7,616 nucleotides of DNA from Sulfuricurvum sp. (GTDB lineage: Bacteria > Campylobacterota > Campylobacteria > Campylobacterales > Sulfurimonadaceae), in contig JACXUE010000059.1 of assembly GCA_014764075.1 (NCBI GenBank), forward strand, positions 1-7,616, given 5' to 3'. Every line of letters starts with the position of its first letter. Positions within the stretch are counted from its first letter, which is position 1. Below are positions 1 through 5,840 of this stretch, one piece after another. The notes beneath the pieces are model-generated. The model had not been told where the DNA came from. It saw only the letters and a list, made by a program, of their open reading frames with translations, and did no database searches. The position numbers were made by a program, and so were the translations under genes.

Positions 1-4
1 ATTG

Positions 5-418
5 ATGGAACAAACGTTGTCAATCATCAAGCCTGACGCCGTCGCCAAGGGTGTCATCGGTAAAATTTTGGATCGTTTCGAAAGCAACGGTCTTAGAATC
101 GCGGCTATGAAAAAAGTCCAACTTTCACGTCAAGACGCAGAAGCGTTTTACGCAGTACACGCCGCACGCCCTTTCTTCAACGACCTCGTTGACTTCATGG
201 TAAGCGGTCCGGTTGTTGTATCGGTTCTCGAAGGGGAAAATGCGGTTCTTAAAAACCGTGATTTGATGGGCGCAACCAACCCTAAAGAAGCTGCGCCAGG
301 GACTATTCGTGCAGATTTTGCTGAAAACATCGATGCCAATGCCGTTCACGGTAGCGATTCACTTGAAAATGCGAAAAACGAAATCGCATTTTTCTTCTCA
401 GGGCGCGAAATTTCGTAA
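5..418 (+). CDS. ndk: Nucleoside diphosphate kinase
   Basis: Cytoplasmic enzyme that moves the gamma-phosphate of ATP onto NDPs through a phosphohistidine, balancing the NTP and dNTP pools. The 137-residue length is normal for bacterial Ndk. The N-terminus MEQTLSIIKPDAV carries the family K-P-D-x-V signature. The active-site block NAVHGSDS is at residues 112-119, with the phosphorylated histidine at 115. A TTG directly precedes the ATG, but the ATG at 5 is chosen because MEQTLSI matches the usual Ndk N-terminus. The upstream region and its RBS lie outside the window. The YceD start follows 5 bases after the stop, so ndk heads or belongs to the downstream operon. Identification is firm. Confidence 0.97.
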   Translation: MEQTLSIIKPDAVAKGVIGKILDRFESNGLRIAAMKKVQLSRQDAEAFYAVHAARPFFNDLVDFMVSGPVVVSVLEGENAVLKNRDLMGATNPKEAAPGTIRADFAENIDANAVHGSDSLENAKNEIAFFFSGREIS

Positions 419-423
419 CTGTG

Positions 424-795
424 ATGAAAATTGCGTTTAAAAAATTGAGCTCACAACCGCTTCATTTTGAGGTAAATCGTGACAATGCTTTTTTTTCGGG
501 CGATCTAATCCTAATAAAAAGCAATCTTGCTCAATTAAACGGTACAATTACGGGGAGTATTTCGATTCCTTGTGATCTTTGTGCCGAAGAGGTTGAAAAA
601 TCATTAAACGAAGAGATCGCTTTTTATCTAAGCGATGGTATTTATGAGGGCTTTGAAGAAGAGATGGACGTGGTTGAGATCGATCACTCCATTCTTGACA
701 TGGAAGAGCTTCTACGATCGGAAATCGAACTTGTCAAAAGCGACTATTTTTGTTGCAAAAATTGTGAAGGAACCTCGCTCGATCGAGAGTTCTGA
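424..795 (+). CDS. YceD/DUF177 family protein (ribosomal L32-associated)
   Basis: A 123-residue protein of the YceD/DUF177 type, recognised by size, by its place directly before rpmF-plsX-fabH (as in many bacteria) and by the pattern around its cysteines. A CxxC pair sits at residues 50-53 (PCDLC) and a second group at 110-114 (FCCKNC), followed by a short tail. The middle is acidic, rich in Glu and Asp. YceD proteins have been linked to 23S rRNA and ribosome maturation in some bacteria; its role here is inferred from family and context. A GTG at 421 is also in frame; the ATG at 424 is preferred. No convincing Shine-Dalgarno is seen, so translation is probably coupled to ndk, whose stop is 5 bases upstream. 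Confidence 0.82.
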   Translation: MKIAFKKLSSQPLHFEVNRDNAFFSGDLILIKSNLAQLNGTITGSISIPCDLCAEEVEKSLNEEIAFYLSDGIYEGFEEEMDVVEIDHSILDMEELLRSEIELVKSDYFCCKNCEGTSLDREF

Positions 796-825
796 TTAAA
801 TCTAAAAAAGAAAGGGATACATACT

Positions 826-975
826 ATGGCAGTACCTAAAAGAAGAGTGAGCCACTCTCGCGCCGCTAAACGCAGAACTCACTATAAAATTTCTCTCGCT
901 CGTCCGGTCAAAGACAAAGACGGCACATACAAATTGTCTCACTACGTTAATCCGACTACCGGTGAGTATAAATAA
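826..975 (+). CDS. rpmF: 50S ribosomal protein L32
   Basis: A 49-residue protein beginning MAVPKRRVSHSRAAKRRTHY, the highly conserved basic N-terminus of bacterial L32, a structural protein of the large ribosomal subunit. The C-terminal half (LSHYVNPTTGEYK) has no cysteines, so this is the form without a zinc ribbon, as is usual in Campylobacterota. An AAAGGG Shine-Dalgarno lies about 10 bases before the ATG. It sits between YceD and plsX; the plsX start is 3 bases after the stop, so the two are very likely translationally coupled. Confidence 0.96.
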   Translation: MAVPKRRVSHSRAAKRRTHYKISLARPVKDKDGTYKLSHYVNPTTGEYK

Positions 976-978
976 TCG

Positions 979-1968
979 ATGATTAGAATTGCAATTGATG
1001 CAATGGGTGGGGACTTCGGTCCCGAACCAATTGTAAAAGGGACACTTGAAGCTTTAAAAGAATCAAAGTTTCAACCAATTCTAGTTGGTAAAAAAGATGA
1101 GATTTTATCTTTGTTACCCAAGGGCTATAATGATAAAATTTTAATCGTCGAAGCCGACGATGTCATCGATATGGGGGATGCGGCAACCGACGGACTCAAG
1201 CGTAAAGAGAGCTCCATCTACAAAGCGATCGAACTGGTACGAGAAGGACAAGCAGACGGTGTTGTAAGTGCCGGTCACAGCGGTGCGACAATGTCTCTTG
1301 CTACCCTTCGTCTCGGACGACTCAAACACGTTCTCCGTCCTGCATTAGCGACGCTGATGCCGACTAAAACGGGTCAGCGCAGCATCTTGATGGATGCGGG
1401 GGCAAACGTCGATTGCAAACCAGAACATTTACACCAATTTGCGATCATGGGCTACTACTATGCTCAAGATATGCTCAAAATCAACACTCCCCGAGTCGGA
1501 CTTCTAGCCAATGGCGAAGAGGACTCCAAAGGGAACGAAGCAACCAAAGAGACCTTCAAAATGTTGGAGGGGGAAAAGGGGTTCATCGGGAATGTCGAAG
1601 GGAACAATATATTTGATGGTTCGTGCGACGTTATCATTTGTGACGGTTTCATCGGCAACCTTGTCCTCAAAGCATCCGAAGGGGTAGCATCAACCATCAG
1701 CTACTTTATCAGAGAGTATATCCGTAAATCCCCGATCGCAATCACCGGAGCTCTTTTGATGCGCAAAGTGTTTCATCTATTGAAAAAAGAGATTGATTAC
1801 GCTGAAATCGGCGGTGCTCCATTGATCGGGATCAAAGGGTGTGCCATCGTCAGCCACGGTAAAAGCAATCCTAAGGCAATCAAAAATGCGATTTTTCAAG
1901 CTATTCGCTACGTCGACACCGGTGTCAATGTTCACATTGAAAACCATCTCGAAGAGCTCAAGAAATAA
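979..1968 (+). CDS. plsX: Phosphate acyltransferase PlsX
   Basis: Makes acyl-phosphate from acyl-ACP and inorganic phosphate, the first step of the PlsX/PlsY route to phosphatidic acid; a peripheral membrane enzyme. The 329-residue length is typical. Family blocks seen in order: IAIDAMGGDFGPEPIVKG at the N-terminus, SAGHSGATM near residue 100, GANVDCKPEHLHQFAIMG near 140-160, LANGEEDSKGNEATKE near 176-191, the GNVEGNNIF and CDGFIGNLVLK stretch near 204-230, and GGAPLIGIKG near 278. The start follows rpmF by 3 bases with only a weak SD, consistent with coupling. Its neighbour fabH supplies the same pathway. Confidence 0.97.
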   Translation: MIRIAIDAMGGDFGPEPIVKGTLEALKESKFQPILVGKKDEILSLLPKGYNDKILIVEADDVIDMGDAATDGLKRKESSIYKAIELVREGQADGVVSAGHSGATMSLATLRLGRLKHVLRPALATLMPTKTGQRSILMDAGANVDCKPEHLHQFAIMGYYYAQDMLKINTPRVGLLANGEEDSKGNEATKETFKMLEGEKGFIGNVEGNNIFDGSCDVIICDGFIGNLVLKASEGVASTISYFIREYIRKSPIAITGALLMRKVFHLLKKEIDYAEIGGAPLIGIKGCAIVSHGKSNPKAIKNAIFQAIRYVDTGVNVHIENHLEELKK

Positions 1969-1994
1969 CTTCCGATTTATCTAAAAGGCTAAGT

Positions 1995-2993
1995 ATGTAC
2001 GCTGCGTTTCGTTCCATTGGGGCTTATGTCCCCTCAAAAGTTTTGACCAATGCCGATTTAGAGGTGATGGTCGATACCAGCGATGAGTGGATCACCAAGC
2101 GCACCGGAATCAAAGAACGTCATATTGCAGCTGGGAACGAAACGACCAGCGATATGGGGGTCAAAGCGGCGGAACTTGCGATTGAGCGGAGCGGAATCGC
2201 TAAAAATGAGATCGATATGCTGGTTTGCGCTACGATCTCACCCGATTATTTTTGCATGCCCTCTACCGCAACCATTATCGCAAACAAACTTGGTTTGGAC
2301 AAAGTAACCGCATTTGATATCTCTGCGGCGTGTACGGGATTCGTCTACGCCCTCTCCGTCGCCAAAGCATTTATCGAATCGGGAATGAAAAAGAATGTCC
2401 TCATCGTCGGTGCCGAACGCCTAAGCTCTATCACCGACTATACCGATCGCGGAACGTGCATCCTCTTTGGCGACGGTGCCGGAGCGGCACTCATCAGTGC
2501 AACTGAGGACAAAAACGAAGCGATCATCGATATCCATACCGGCTCAGACGGCTCATTTGCCGATCTTCTGATGACCCCTAACGGCGGAAGCGGTTCAGTC
2601 CATGACGCCCTTGATCGTGAAGCGGCAGGATGTTTTATGCAGATGAAAGGGAACGAGACGTTCAAAGTCGCCGTTCGCACTCTCACTAGCGATGTTGTTG
2701 AGATTTTGGAACAAAACAATATCTCCTCATCCGACATAAAACATTTTGTCCCCCATCAAGCCAACTACCGTATCATCAAAGCGGTCGGAGATGCTCTTAA
2801 CCTCGCGGATGAACAAGTAGTACTCACCGTTGAAAAATACGGCAATACTTCCGGTGCATCAATTCCGATGGCGATCAATGACATCTACGAATCGGGACGA
2901 CTGCAAAACGGCGAACTGATGCTTCTCGATGCATTCGGAGGCGGTTTGACGTGGGGAAGCGCCCTCGTCCCTTTTGCCGGTAAAGGTAAATAA
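1995..2993 (+). CDS. fabH: Beta-ketoacyl-ACP synthase III
   Basis: Condenses acetyl-CoA (or another short acyl-CoA) with malonyl-ACP to start type II fatty-acid synthesis in the cytoplasm. At 332 residues it has full family length. The catalytic triad is intact: Cys113 in DISAACTGFVYAL, His254 in FVPHQANYRI and Asn284 in KYGNTSGASI. The N-terminal SDEWITKRTGIKERHI and the C-terminal DAFGGGLTWGSALV are also typical. An AAAAGG Shine-Dalgarno at 1983-1988 sits six bases before the ATG. It is the last gene of the ndk-yceD-rpmF-plsX-fabH run; no clear T-tailed terminator follows, only a weak AAAGA/TCTTT inverted repeat right at the stop codon. Confidence 0.97.
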   Translation: MYAAFRSIGAYVPSKVLTNADLEVMVDTSDEWITKRTGIKERHIAAGNETTSDMGVKAAELAIERSGIAKNEIDMLVCATISPDYFCMPSTATIIANKLGLDKVTAFDISAACTGFVYALSVAKAFIESGMKKNVLIVGAERLSSITDYTDRGTCILFGDGAGAALISATEDKNEAIIDIHTGSDGSFADLLMTPNGGSGSVHDALDREAAGCFMQMKGNETFKVAVRTLTSDVVEILEQNNISSSDIKHFVPHQANYRIIKAVGDALNLADEQVVLTVEKYGNTSGASIPMAINDIYESGRLQNGELMLLDAFGGGLTWGSALVPFAGKGK

Positions 2994-3004
2994 AGAGCCT
3001 CTTT

Positions 3005-3013
3005 TGCTACAAT
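3005..3013 (+). promoter_or_regulatory. Extended -10 promoter for the HIT gene
   Basis: TGCTACAAT matches an extended -10 element (TGn plus TACAAT) 25 bases before the HIT start codon. No clear -35 box is visible, which is common for Campylobacterota sigma-70 promoters. A transcript would start near 3020 and carry a very short leader with an AAAAAAGG ribosome binding site at 3025-3032. This would let the HIT gene be expressed apart from the fabH operon. Inferred by motif only. Confidence 0.5.
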
Positions 3014-3038
3014 TAGCGACTTTTAAAAAAGGTCGTCT

Positions 3039-3407
3039 ATGATTTACTCCAACTCTCTTATTTATATTGAACTTCACGAATCATCCATCCCTTGGCTCAA
3101 AATTTTTACCCATGCACCCCATAAAGAGTTCTCACATTGCAGTGCTAAAGAGAAAATAATGATTTGGGATGCGCTCGATCTCATCGAAAAAGAGATGCTC
3201 ATCTATTTCAAGCCAGCGAAAATCAATATCGCTTCCTTCGGAAACATGCTTCCACGTCTCCATTGGCATATCATGGCGCGTTTTGAAAATGATGAATATT
3301 TTCCCGAACCGATGTGGGGAACAAAACAAAGAGAGGGATTTGTGTTGGAGACTCCGATGGAGCCGTTTTTAGAGAAGATCAAACGAGAGCTCGATTCTCA
3401 TTGGTGA
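3039..3407 (+). CDS. HIT-family nucleotide hydrolase/transferase
   Basis: A 122-residue protein of the histidine triad superfamily, whose members hydrolyse or transfer nucleotides from dinucleoside polyphosphates and nucleoside phosphoramidates. The signature region is PRLHWHIMARF at residues 72-82. Aligned with FHIT (HVHVHVLPR), His75 corresponds to the nucleophilic middle histidine and His77 to the third, while the first position is Arg73 instead of His. The following DEYFPEPMWG resembles a proteobacterial HIT subgroup in which the motif is followed by FPEP-W. A good AAAAAAGG SD precedes the ATG. It stands alone between the fabH operon and the convergent helicase. Natural substrate unknown. 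Confidence 0.82.
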   Translation: MIYSNSLIYIELHESSIPWLKIFTHAPHKEFSHCSAKEKIMIWDALDLIEKEMLIYFKPAKINIASFGNMLPRLHWHIMARFENDEYFPEPMWGTKQREGFVLETPMEPFLEKIKRELDSHW

Positions 3408-3434
3408 TTCTCCGGAATCAGGCATGATACAACC

Positions 3435-3511
3435 AGCTTTGGGGGGTATGGCGAGATTAGCCCCTATCGCTTTTCGAGTTTTGCCCCAAAAGTGGATAAC
3501 ATCAACTAGTA
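3435..3511. repeat. Diverged repeat copy B at the helicase 3' end
   Basis: This element starts with AGCTTTGG, contains ATTAGC and CTTTTCG-(9 bases)-CCAAAAG, and ends AAAGTGGATAACATCA plus TAGTA. Bases 3462-3511 match 5458-5507 at 37 of 50 positions without gaps; the last 23 bases match at 20. It lies in the HIT/helicase convergent gap and overlaps the helicase stop codon (TAG at 3506-3508 on the minus strand). It can fold as a hairpin on either strand (CTTTT/AAAAG stem). I do not recognise the family; it could be a structured RNA element in the helicase 3' UTR or a mobile-element relic. Confidence 0.5.
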
Positions 3512-5074
3512 GCGTGGTTTCGATTTTTGCCCGCTCAAACTGCGTGAGCGCTCAGAACGATCATTTTCGCCGCGCTCACCACCGCCGTTACGGTCACTGC
3601 TACCACGGTATCTGCCCCCGCTACTGTTATGGTTGCCTCCGCTTCGATTACGGTTAAATCCGCTCGGACGACGACCGTTCCTGCCACGATCGTTTCCGCG
3701 CCGCTCAAAATTATGGAGAATTTTCTCCAAACGCTCCGCCGCAATACCGATCTGATTTGGCCCTTGAACGGTGTTGCGCTCCATCAAGACGGAAATCAAT
3801 TTATACGCAATTTGCTCTTGATCATAGTCTTGTTTGAGCAAATCAAGAACTTTGTGCGCCTCATCGTAAATGTGCTGTTTTTCGATCTCATTGACCAAAC
3901 GGGTTATTTGAGCCTCTTTAACATCGTGTTTGCTGGGGATATAAGCATGCTCCATTGTCGCACCCACTTTGGCACGAATACGTTGAAGATCTTTGAATTC
4001 CAACGGCGTTACGAGGGTGATCGCTACCCCTTTTTTGCCCGCACGTCCAGTACGGCCAATACGGTGTACATAACTCTCAGGATCGAAAGGAATATGATAA
4101 TTGAAAACGTGGGTAACACCGTCGATGTGCAATCCGCGCGCCGCAACGTCGGTCGCAATCAATACGTCGATTGCATCGGTTTTAAGCCCTTTGATTACGC
4201 TCTCACGTTGGCGTTGCTCCATATCTCCATGAAGCCCTTTTGCCGAGTATCCCGCAGCAGAGAGGACGTTGGAGAGACGATCTACCTCTTTTTTAGTACG
4301 ACAGAAAACAACCGTTTTTTGCGCATCTTCGGCATCCATCAAGCGGATAATTGCATCATCACGCTCAGACTCTTCGATCACGTAATATTGTTGCGAAATA
4401 TCAGCATTGGTCGTTTCGGTTTTTGTAATAGAAGCGAAATAGGGATTCACCAAAATACGCTCTGCAAGCTGTTTGATCGGAGCAGGCATGGTTGCTGAGA
4501 AAAGCAATGTTTGACGCTCGGTCGGAAGGTAAGTGAAGATTTCGTTAATGTCGTCCAAAAAGCCCATATCGAGCATCTCGTCCGCTTCGTCCAAAATAAC
4601 GGTTGACGGTGCAAAACCTTTGAGCATATCGCGACTAAGCATATCAAGCAAACGTCCCGGAGTCGCGATAATCACTTGCGCCCCACGCTCGATCAAATCG
4701 ATTTGGCGATTGTATGAGCTTCCGCCGTAAATGGTCACGGTACGGACACCCAAATGTTTACCGAATTTAAAGATCTCATCGCTCACTTGGTTCGCAAGTT
4801 CACGTGTCGGAGTGATGATGAGGGTTTCGATCCCCCCTTTAAGATGCATTTTATTCAATGTCGGCAAACCGAATGCTGCCGTTTTACCTGTACCCGTATG
4901 AGCTTGTCCGACAACGTCACGCCCTTCCATAATAAAAGGAATAACCATCTGTTGGATGGGACTAGGGGTTTTAAAGCCTGCATAGTTGATGCTCTGCATC
5001 AGCTCACGTCTCAGACCGAACATTTCAAAAGTAACCAAATTTTCTTCAGTCATCATTTCATCATCATTATTCAT
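3506..5074 (-). CDS. DEAD-box ATP-dependent RNA helicase
   Basis: ATP-driven RNA unwinding enzyme of 522 residues, probably acting in ribosome assembly, mRNA turnover or cold adaptation. Motifs in order: Q motif region with PSPIQ near 36-41, Walker A AHTGTGKT at 58-65, PTRELA at 89-94, TPGR near 138-141, DEAD at 162-165, SAT at 193-195, VFCRTK near 256-261, ARGLH at 312-316 and HRIGRTGR at 337-344. From about residue 456 the tail is low-complexity and basic (Arg, Gly, Asn, Ser), a likely RNA-binding extension. The start at 5074 is chosen for its AAAGG SD eight bases upstream and for where homology should begin; an in-frame ATG at 5101 with GGAG upstream is a real alternative, and the frame stays open upstream. 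It resembles RhlE/CshA/DeaD-type helicases; subfamily unassigned. Confidence 0.95.
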   Translation of the reverse strand: MNNDDEMMTEENLVTFEMFGLRRELMQSINYAGFKTPSPIQQMVIPFIMEGRDVVGQAHTGTGKTAAFGLPTLNKMHLKGGIETLIITPTRELANQVSDEIFKFGKHLGVRTVTIYGGSSYNRQIDLIERGAQVIIATPGRLLDMLSRDMLKGFAPSTVILDEADEMLDMGFLDDINEIFTYLPTERQTLLFSATMPAPIKQLAERILVNPYFASITKTETTNADISQQYYVIEESERDDAIIRLMDAEDAQKTVVFCRTKKEVDRLSNVLSAAGYSAKGLHGDMEQRQRESVIKGLKTDAIDVLIATDVAARGLHIDGVTHVFNYHIPFDPESYVHRIGRTGRAGKKGVAITLVTPLEFKDLQRIRAKVGATMEHAYIPSKHDVKEAQITRLVNEIEKQHIYDEAHKVLDLLKQDYDQEQIAYKLISVLMERNTVQGPNQIGIAAERLEKILHNFERRGNDRGRNGRRPSGFNRNRSGGNHNSSGGRYRGSSDRNGGGERGENDRSERSRSLSGQKSKPRY

Positions 5075-5267
5075 AGTGTAAACCTTTGATAGATACGCCA
5101 TCGGAAATCTCCGACCAGTTACGCTTGCCCTTACGGGGTGTAGAATAGAACTCGCTGAGTTCTGGATAAGACCCTTCTTATCTTCGGAGGGTACCTTGGA
5201 AGACGATACGGCGTATCGCATTAAAAGGCACCCAAAATTCAGATGGAATGGTAGCGAAGTTTTGCAT
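5067..5267 (-). other. Candidate leader ORF with an in-frame TAA before the helicase
   Basis: An ATG at 5267 (minus strand) with an AAGGGT SD five bases upstream opens a 29-codon ORF (MQNFATIPSEFWVPF and onward) that ends at TAA 5180-5178. In the same frame a further 36 sense codons follow (EGSYPELSEFYSTP near the start, SIKGLHYE at the end), stopping at TAA 5069-5067, so the frame overlaps the helicase ATG by eight bases in a coupling-like arrangement. The composition of both parts looks protein-like, but the region also forms strong hairpins and the helicase frame is open here too. Options: a regulatory leader peptide, a small gene broken by one stop, recoding, or chance. I do not recognise the product. 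Confidence 0.3.
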
Positions 5268-5413
5268 AAAGTACCCTTATGATATCACTATATTAACTGA
5301 CCTTATGCACTTGATAAAATCAAGGGTAAAAGGGCTAGTTTCTCCCATATCCGAAAGATATGGCAAGCTTTATGGGTGAAAAGCGTTAAAAAAGCCAACT
5401 GCTTGGCTTTTTT
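5101..5413. promoter_or_regulatory. Hairpin-dense leader/intergenic RNA region upstream of the helicase
   Basis: Within the gene-poor stretch 5075-5610, perfect short inverted repeats follow one another: TCGGA/TCCGA (5101-5114), AGAACTC/GAGTTCT (5147-5163, 3-base loop), GATAAGA/TCTTATC (5165-5182, 4-base loop), CGATAC/GTATCG (about 5204-5218), CTTGAT/ATCAAG (5310-5324), CCATATC/GATATGG (5345-5363), then the terminator stem at 5388-5413. Such density suggests a transcribed structured RNA, most simply the helicase 5' UTR on the minus strand. A possible -10 for that transcript is TATAGT (minus, 5292-5287). No tmRNA, RNase P, SRP or familiar riboswitch core was found. Strand and boundaries are inferred. 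Confidence 0.45.
5388..5413. terminator. Strong bidirectional intrinsic terminator
   Basis: A perfect 11-bp inverted repeat, AAAAAAGCCAA at 5388-5398 and TTGGCTTTTTT at 5403-5413, with a CTGC loop. The A tract and T tract make it a textbook rho-independent terminator on both strands. No annotated gene ends next to it: the helicase starts 314 bases to the left and the small gene at 5611 starts to the right. It must therefore end an untranslated RNA, or act as an attenuator inside a long helicase leader. Flanking AAAGC (5380-5384) can pair with GCTTT at 5367-5371 or 5415-5419, so alternative folds are possible. Confidence 0.8.
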
Positions 5414-5507
5414 AGCTTTGGAACCGAGCCGATATGTATTAGCATCGGCAAGGCTGTCCCTGATGCTTTGCGGGCTTTGAGCGTAAAGTGGGTAACATCA
5501 GATAGTA
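5414..5507. repeat. Diverged repeat copy A upstream of the helicase
   Basis: A 94-base element bounded by AGCTTTGG and TAGTA, in the same orientation as copy B at 3435-3511. It contains a GCCGAT/ATCGGC hairpin (about 5427-5448) and a composite hairpin: CTGATG (5460-5465) with CATCAG (5496-5501), enclosing CTTTGCG (5466-5472) with CGTAAAG (5482-5488) around a 9-base loop, leaving TGGGTAA as a 7-base bulge. The bulge and 3' flank are the best conserved part relative to copy B. It directly abuts the T-run of the bidirectional terminator. If transcribed on the minus strand from the promoter at 5573-5578 it would form a terminated RNA of roughly 180 bases. Confidence 0.5.
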
Positions 5508-5572
5508 AAAGATAAAAATAACCTTTAGTTTCAAAACGTCCTATTTTTATGGAGAATGTTTAATCTTTAACG

Positions 5573-5580
5573 ATTATACT
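5573..5580. promoter_or_regulatory. Overlapping divergent -10 elements
   Basis: ATTATACT reads as TATACT (5575-5580) on the plus strand and as a perfect TATAAT (5578-5573) on the minus strand. The plus reading would start a transcript near 5587, about 24 bases before the small gene at 5611. The minus reading would start near 5566 and transcribe repeat A toward the terminator at 5413. Neither has a recognisable -35 box; the minus one has a T-rich stretch (AATTTTTGG) just upstream. Motif-based only, and perhaps only one is used. Confidence 0.4.
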
Positions 5581-5610
5581 TCCAAAAATTACCTATTAGG
5601 AGTAAATTCT

Positions 5611-5814
5611 ATGTATAACGTCAAAATGGAAAAAGAGTGCGGCTGTTTCAAGCGTAGCGGTATGGAGAGGGTGAAAACATTTGAAAACAAAGACGACGCA
5701 TTGATCGAAGCGCAGGAGTGGGCGGCGGAAATGAATGACACCTTTTGCCAAAAACACAATTTCTCAATCGTCGAAGAGGGAAATGATCTGATCATCAAAG
5801 TAGAGATGAATTAA
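5611..5814 (+). CDS. Small conserved-looking protein of unknown function
   Basis: A 67-residue protein with a strong AGGAG Shine-Dalgarno at 5598-5602, eight bases before the ATG. Cys10 and Cys12 lie in KECGCFKRS; Cys46 and His49 lie in FCQKHNF, a spacing that could bind a metal or form a redox site. The middle (about residues 25-44, KDDALIEAQEWAAEMND) should be an amphipathic helix, and the C-terminus (SIVEEGNDLIIKV) a beta pair. There is no signal peptide or membrane segment, so it is probably cytoplasmic. I have an uncertain impression of similar ECGCFKR proteins in other Campylobacterota. It stands alone; function unknown. The good RBS and structured composition support a real gene. Confidence 0.75.
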   Translation: MYNVKMEKECGCFKRSGMERVKTFENKDDALIEAQEWAAEMNDTFCQKHNFSIVEEGNDLIIKVEMN

Positions 5815-5829
5815 GGGGGTTTGCCCCCT
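5814..5829. terminator. GC-rich hairpin between convergent genes
   Basis: AGGGGG (5814-5819), a TTTG loop and CCCCCT (5824-5829) form a stable stem starting at the last base of the small gene's stop codon and 12 bases from the stop of the convergent cytochrome gene. It has no real T tract on either strand, so it is a weak intrinsic terminator candidate, or a 3' stabilising hairpin shared by both transcripts. Confidence 0.45.
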
Positions 5830-5840
5830 ATCCTCTGAGC

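Noticed and set aside
2994..3008. Terminator after fabH
   Set aside because: AAAGA/TCTTT with a three-base loop is too weak, with no T tract beyond the stem.
3491..3500. DnaA box (TTATCCAC on the minus strand) at the helicase 3' end
   Set aside because: A single near-match with no cluster or AT-rich unwinding region; copy A has TTACCCAC instead. It is better explained as part of the repeat.
3424..3657. A 77-codon plus-strand ORF after the HIT gene
   Set aside because: It starts inside the convergent gap, runs antisense into the Arg/Gly-rich helicase tail, has no SD, and its composition reflects that repeat-rich tail.
3629..4498. A 289-codon open frame on the plus strand
   Set aside because: It is antisense to the core of the DEAD-box helicase, has no recognisable domain, and its odd composition (many Arg, Asn, Phe, His) is that of a shadow frame.
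5075..5221. Helicase N-terminal extension starting at 5221
   Set aside because: The 49 extra residues have no helicase-like content, no good SD lies before that ATG, and the bases are taken up by strong hairpins; the SD before 5074 is much better. The ATG at 5101 remains possible.
5075..5610. tmRNA, RNase P RNA, SRP RNA, 6S RNA or a known riboswitch
   Set aside because: I looked on both strands for a tRNA-like TTCRA loop with CCA end, the GAGGAAAGTC RNase P core, the GGAAGGAAGCAGCC SRP core and cores of c-di-GMP, TPP, cobalamin, SAM, glycine and fluoride riboswitches; none is present.
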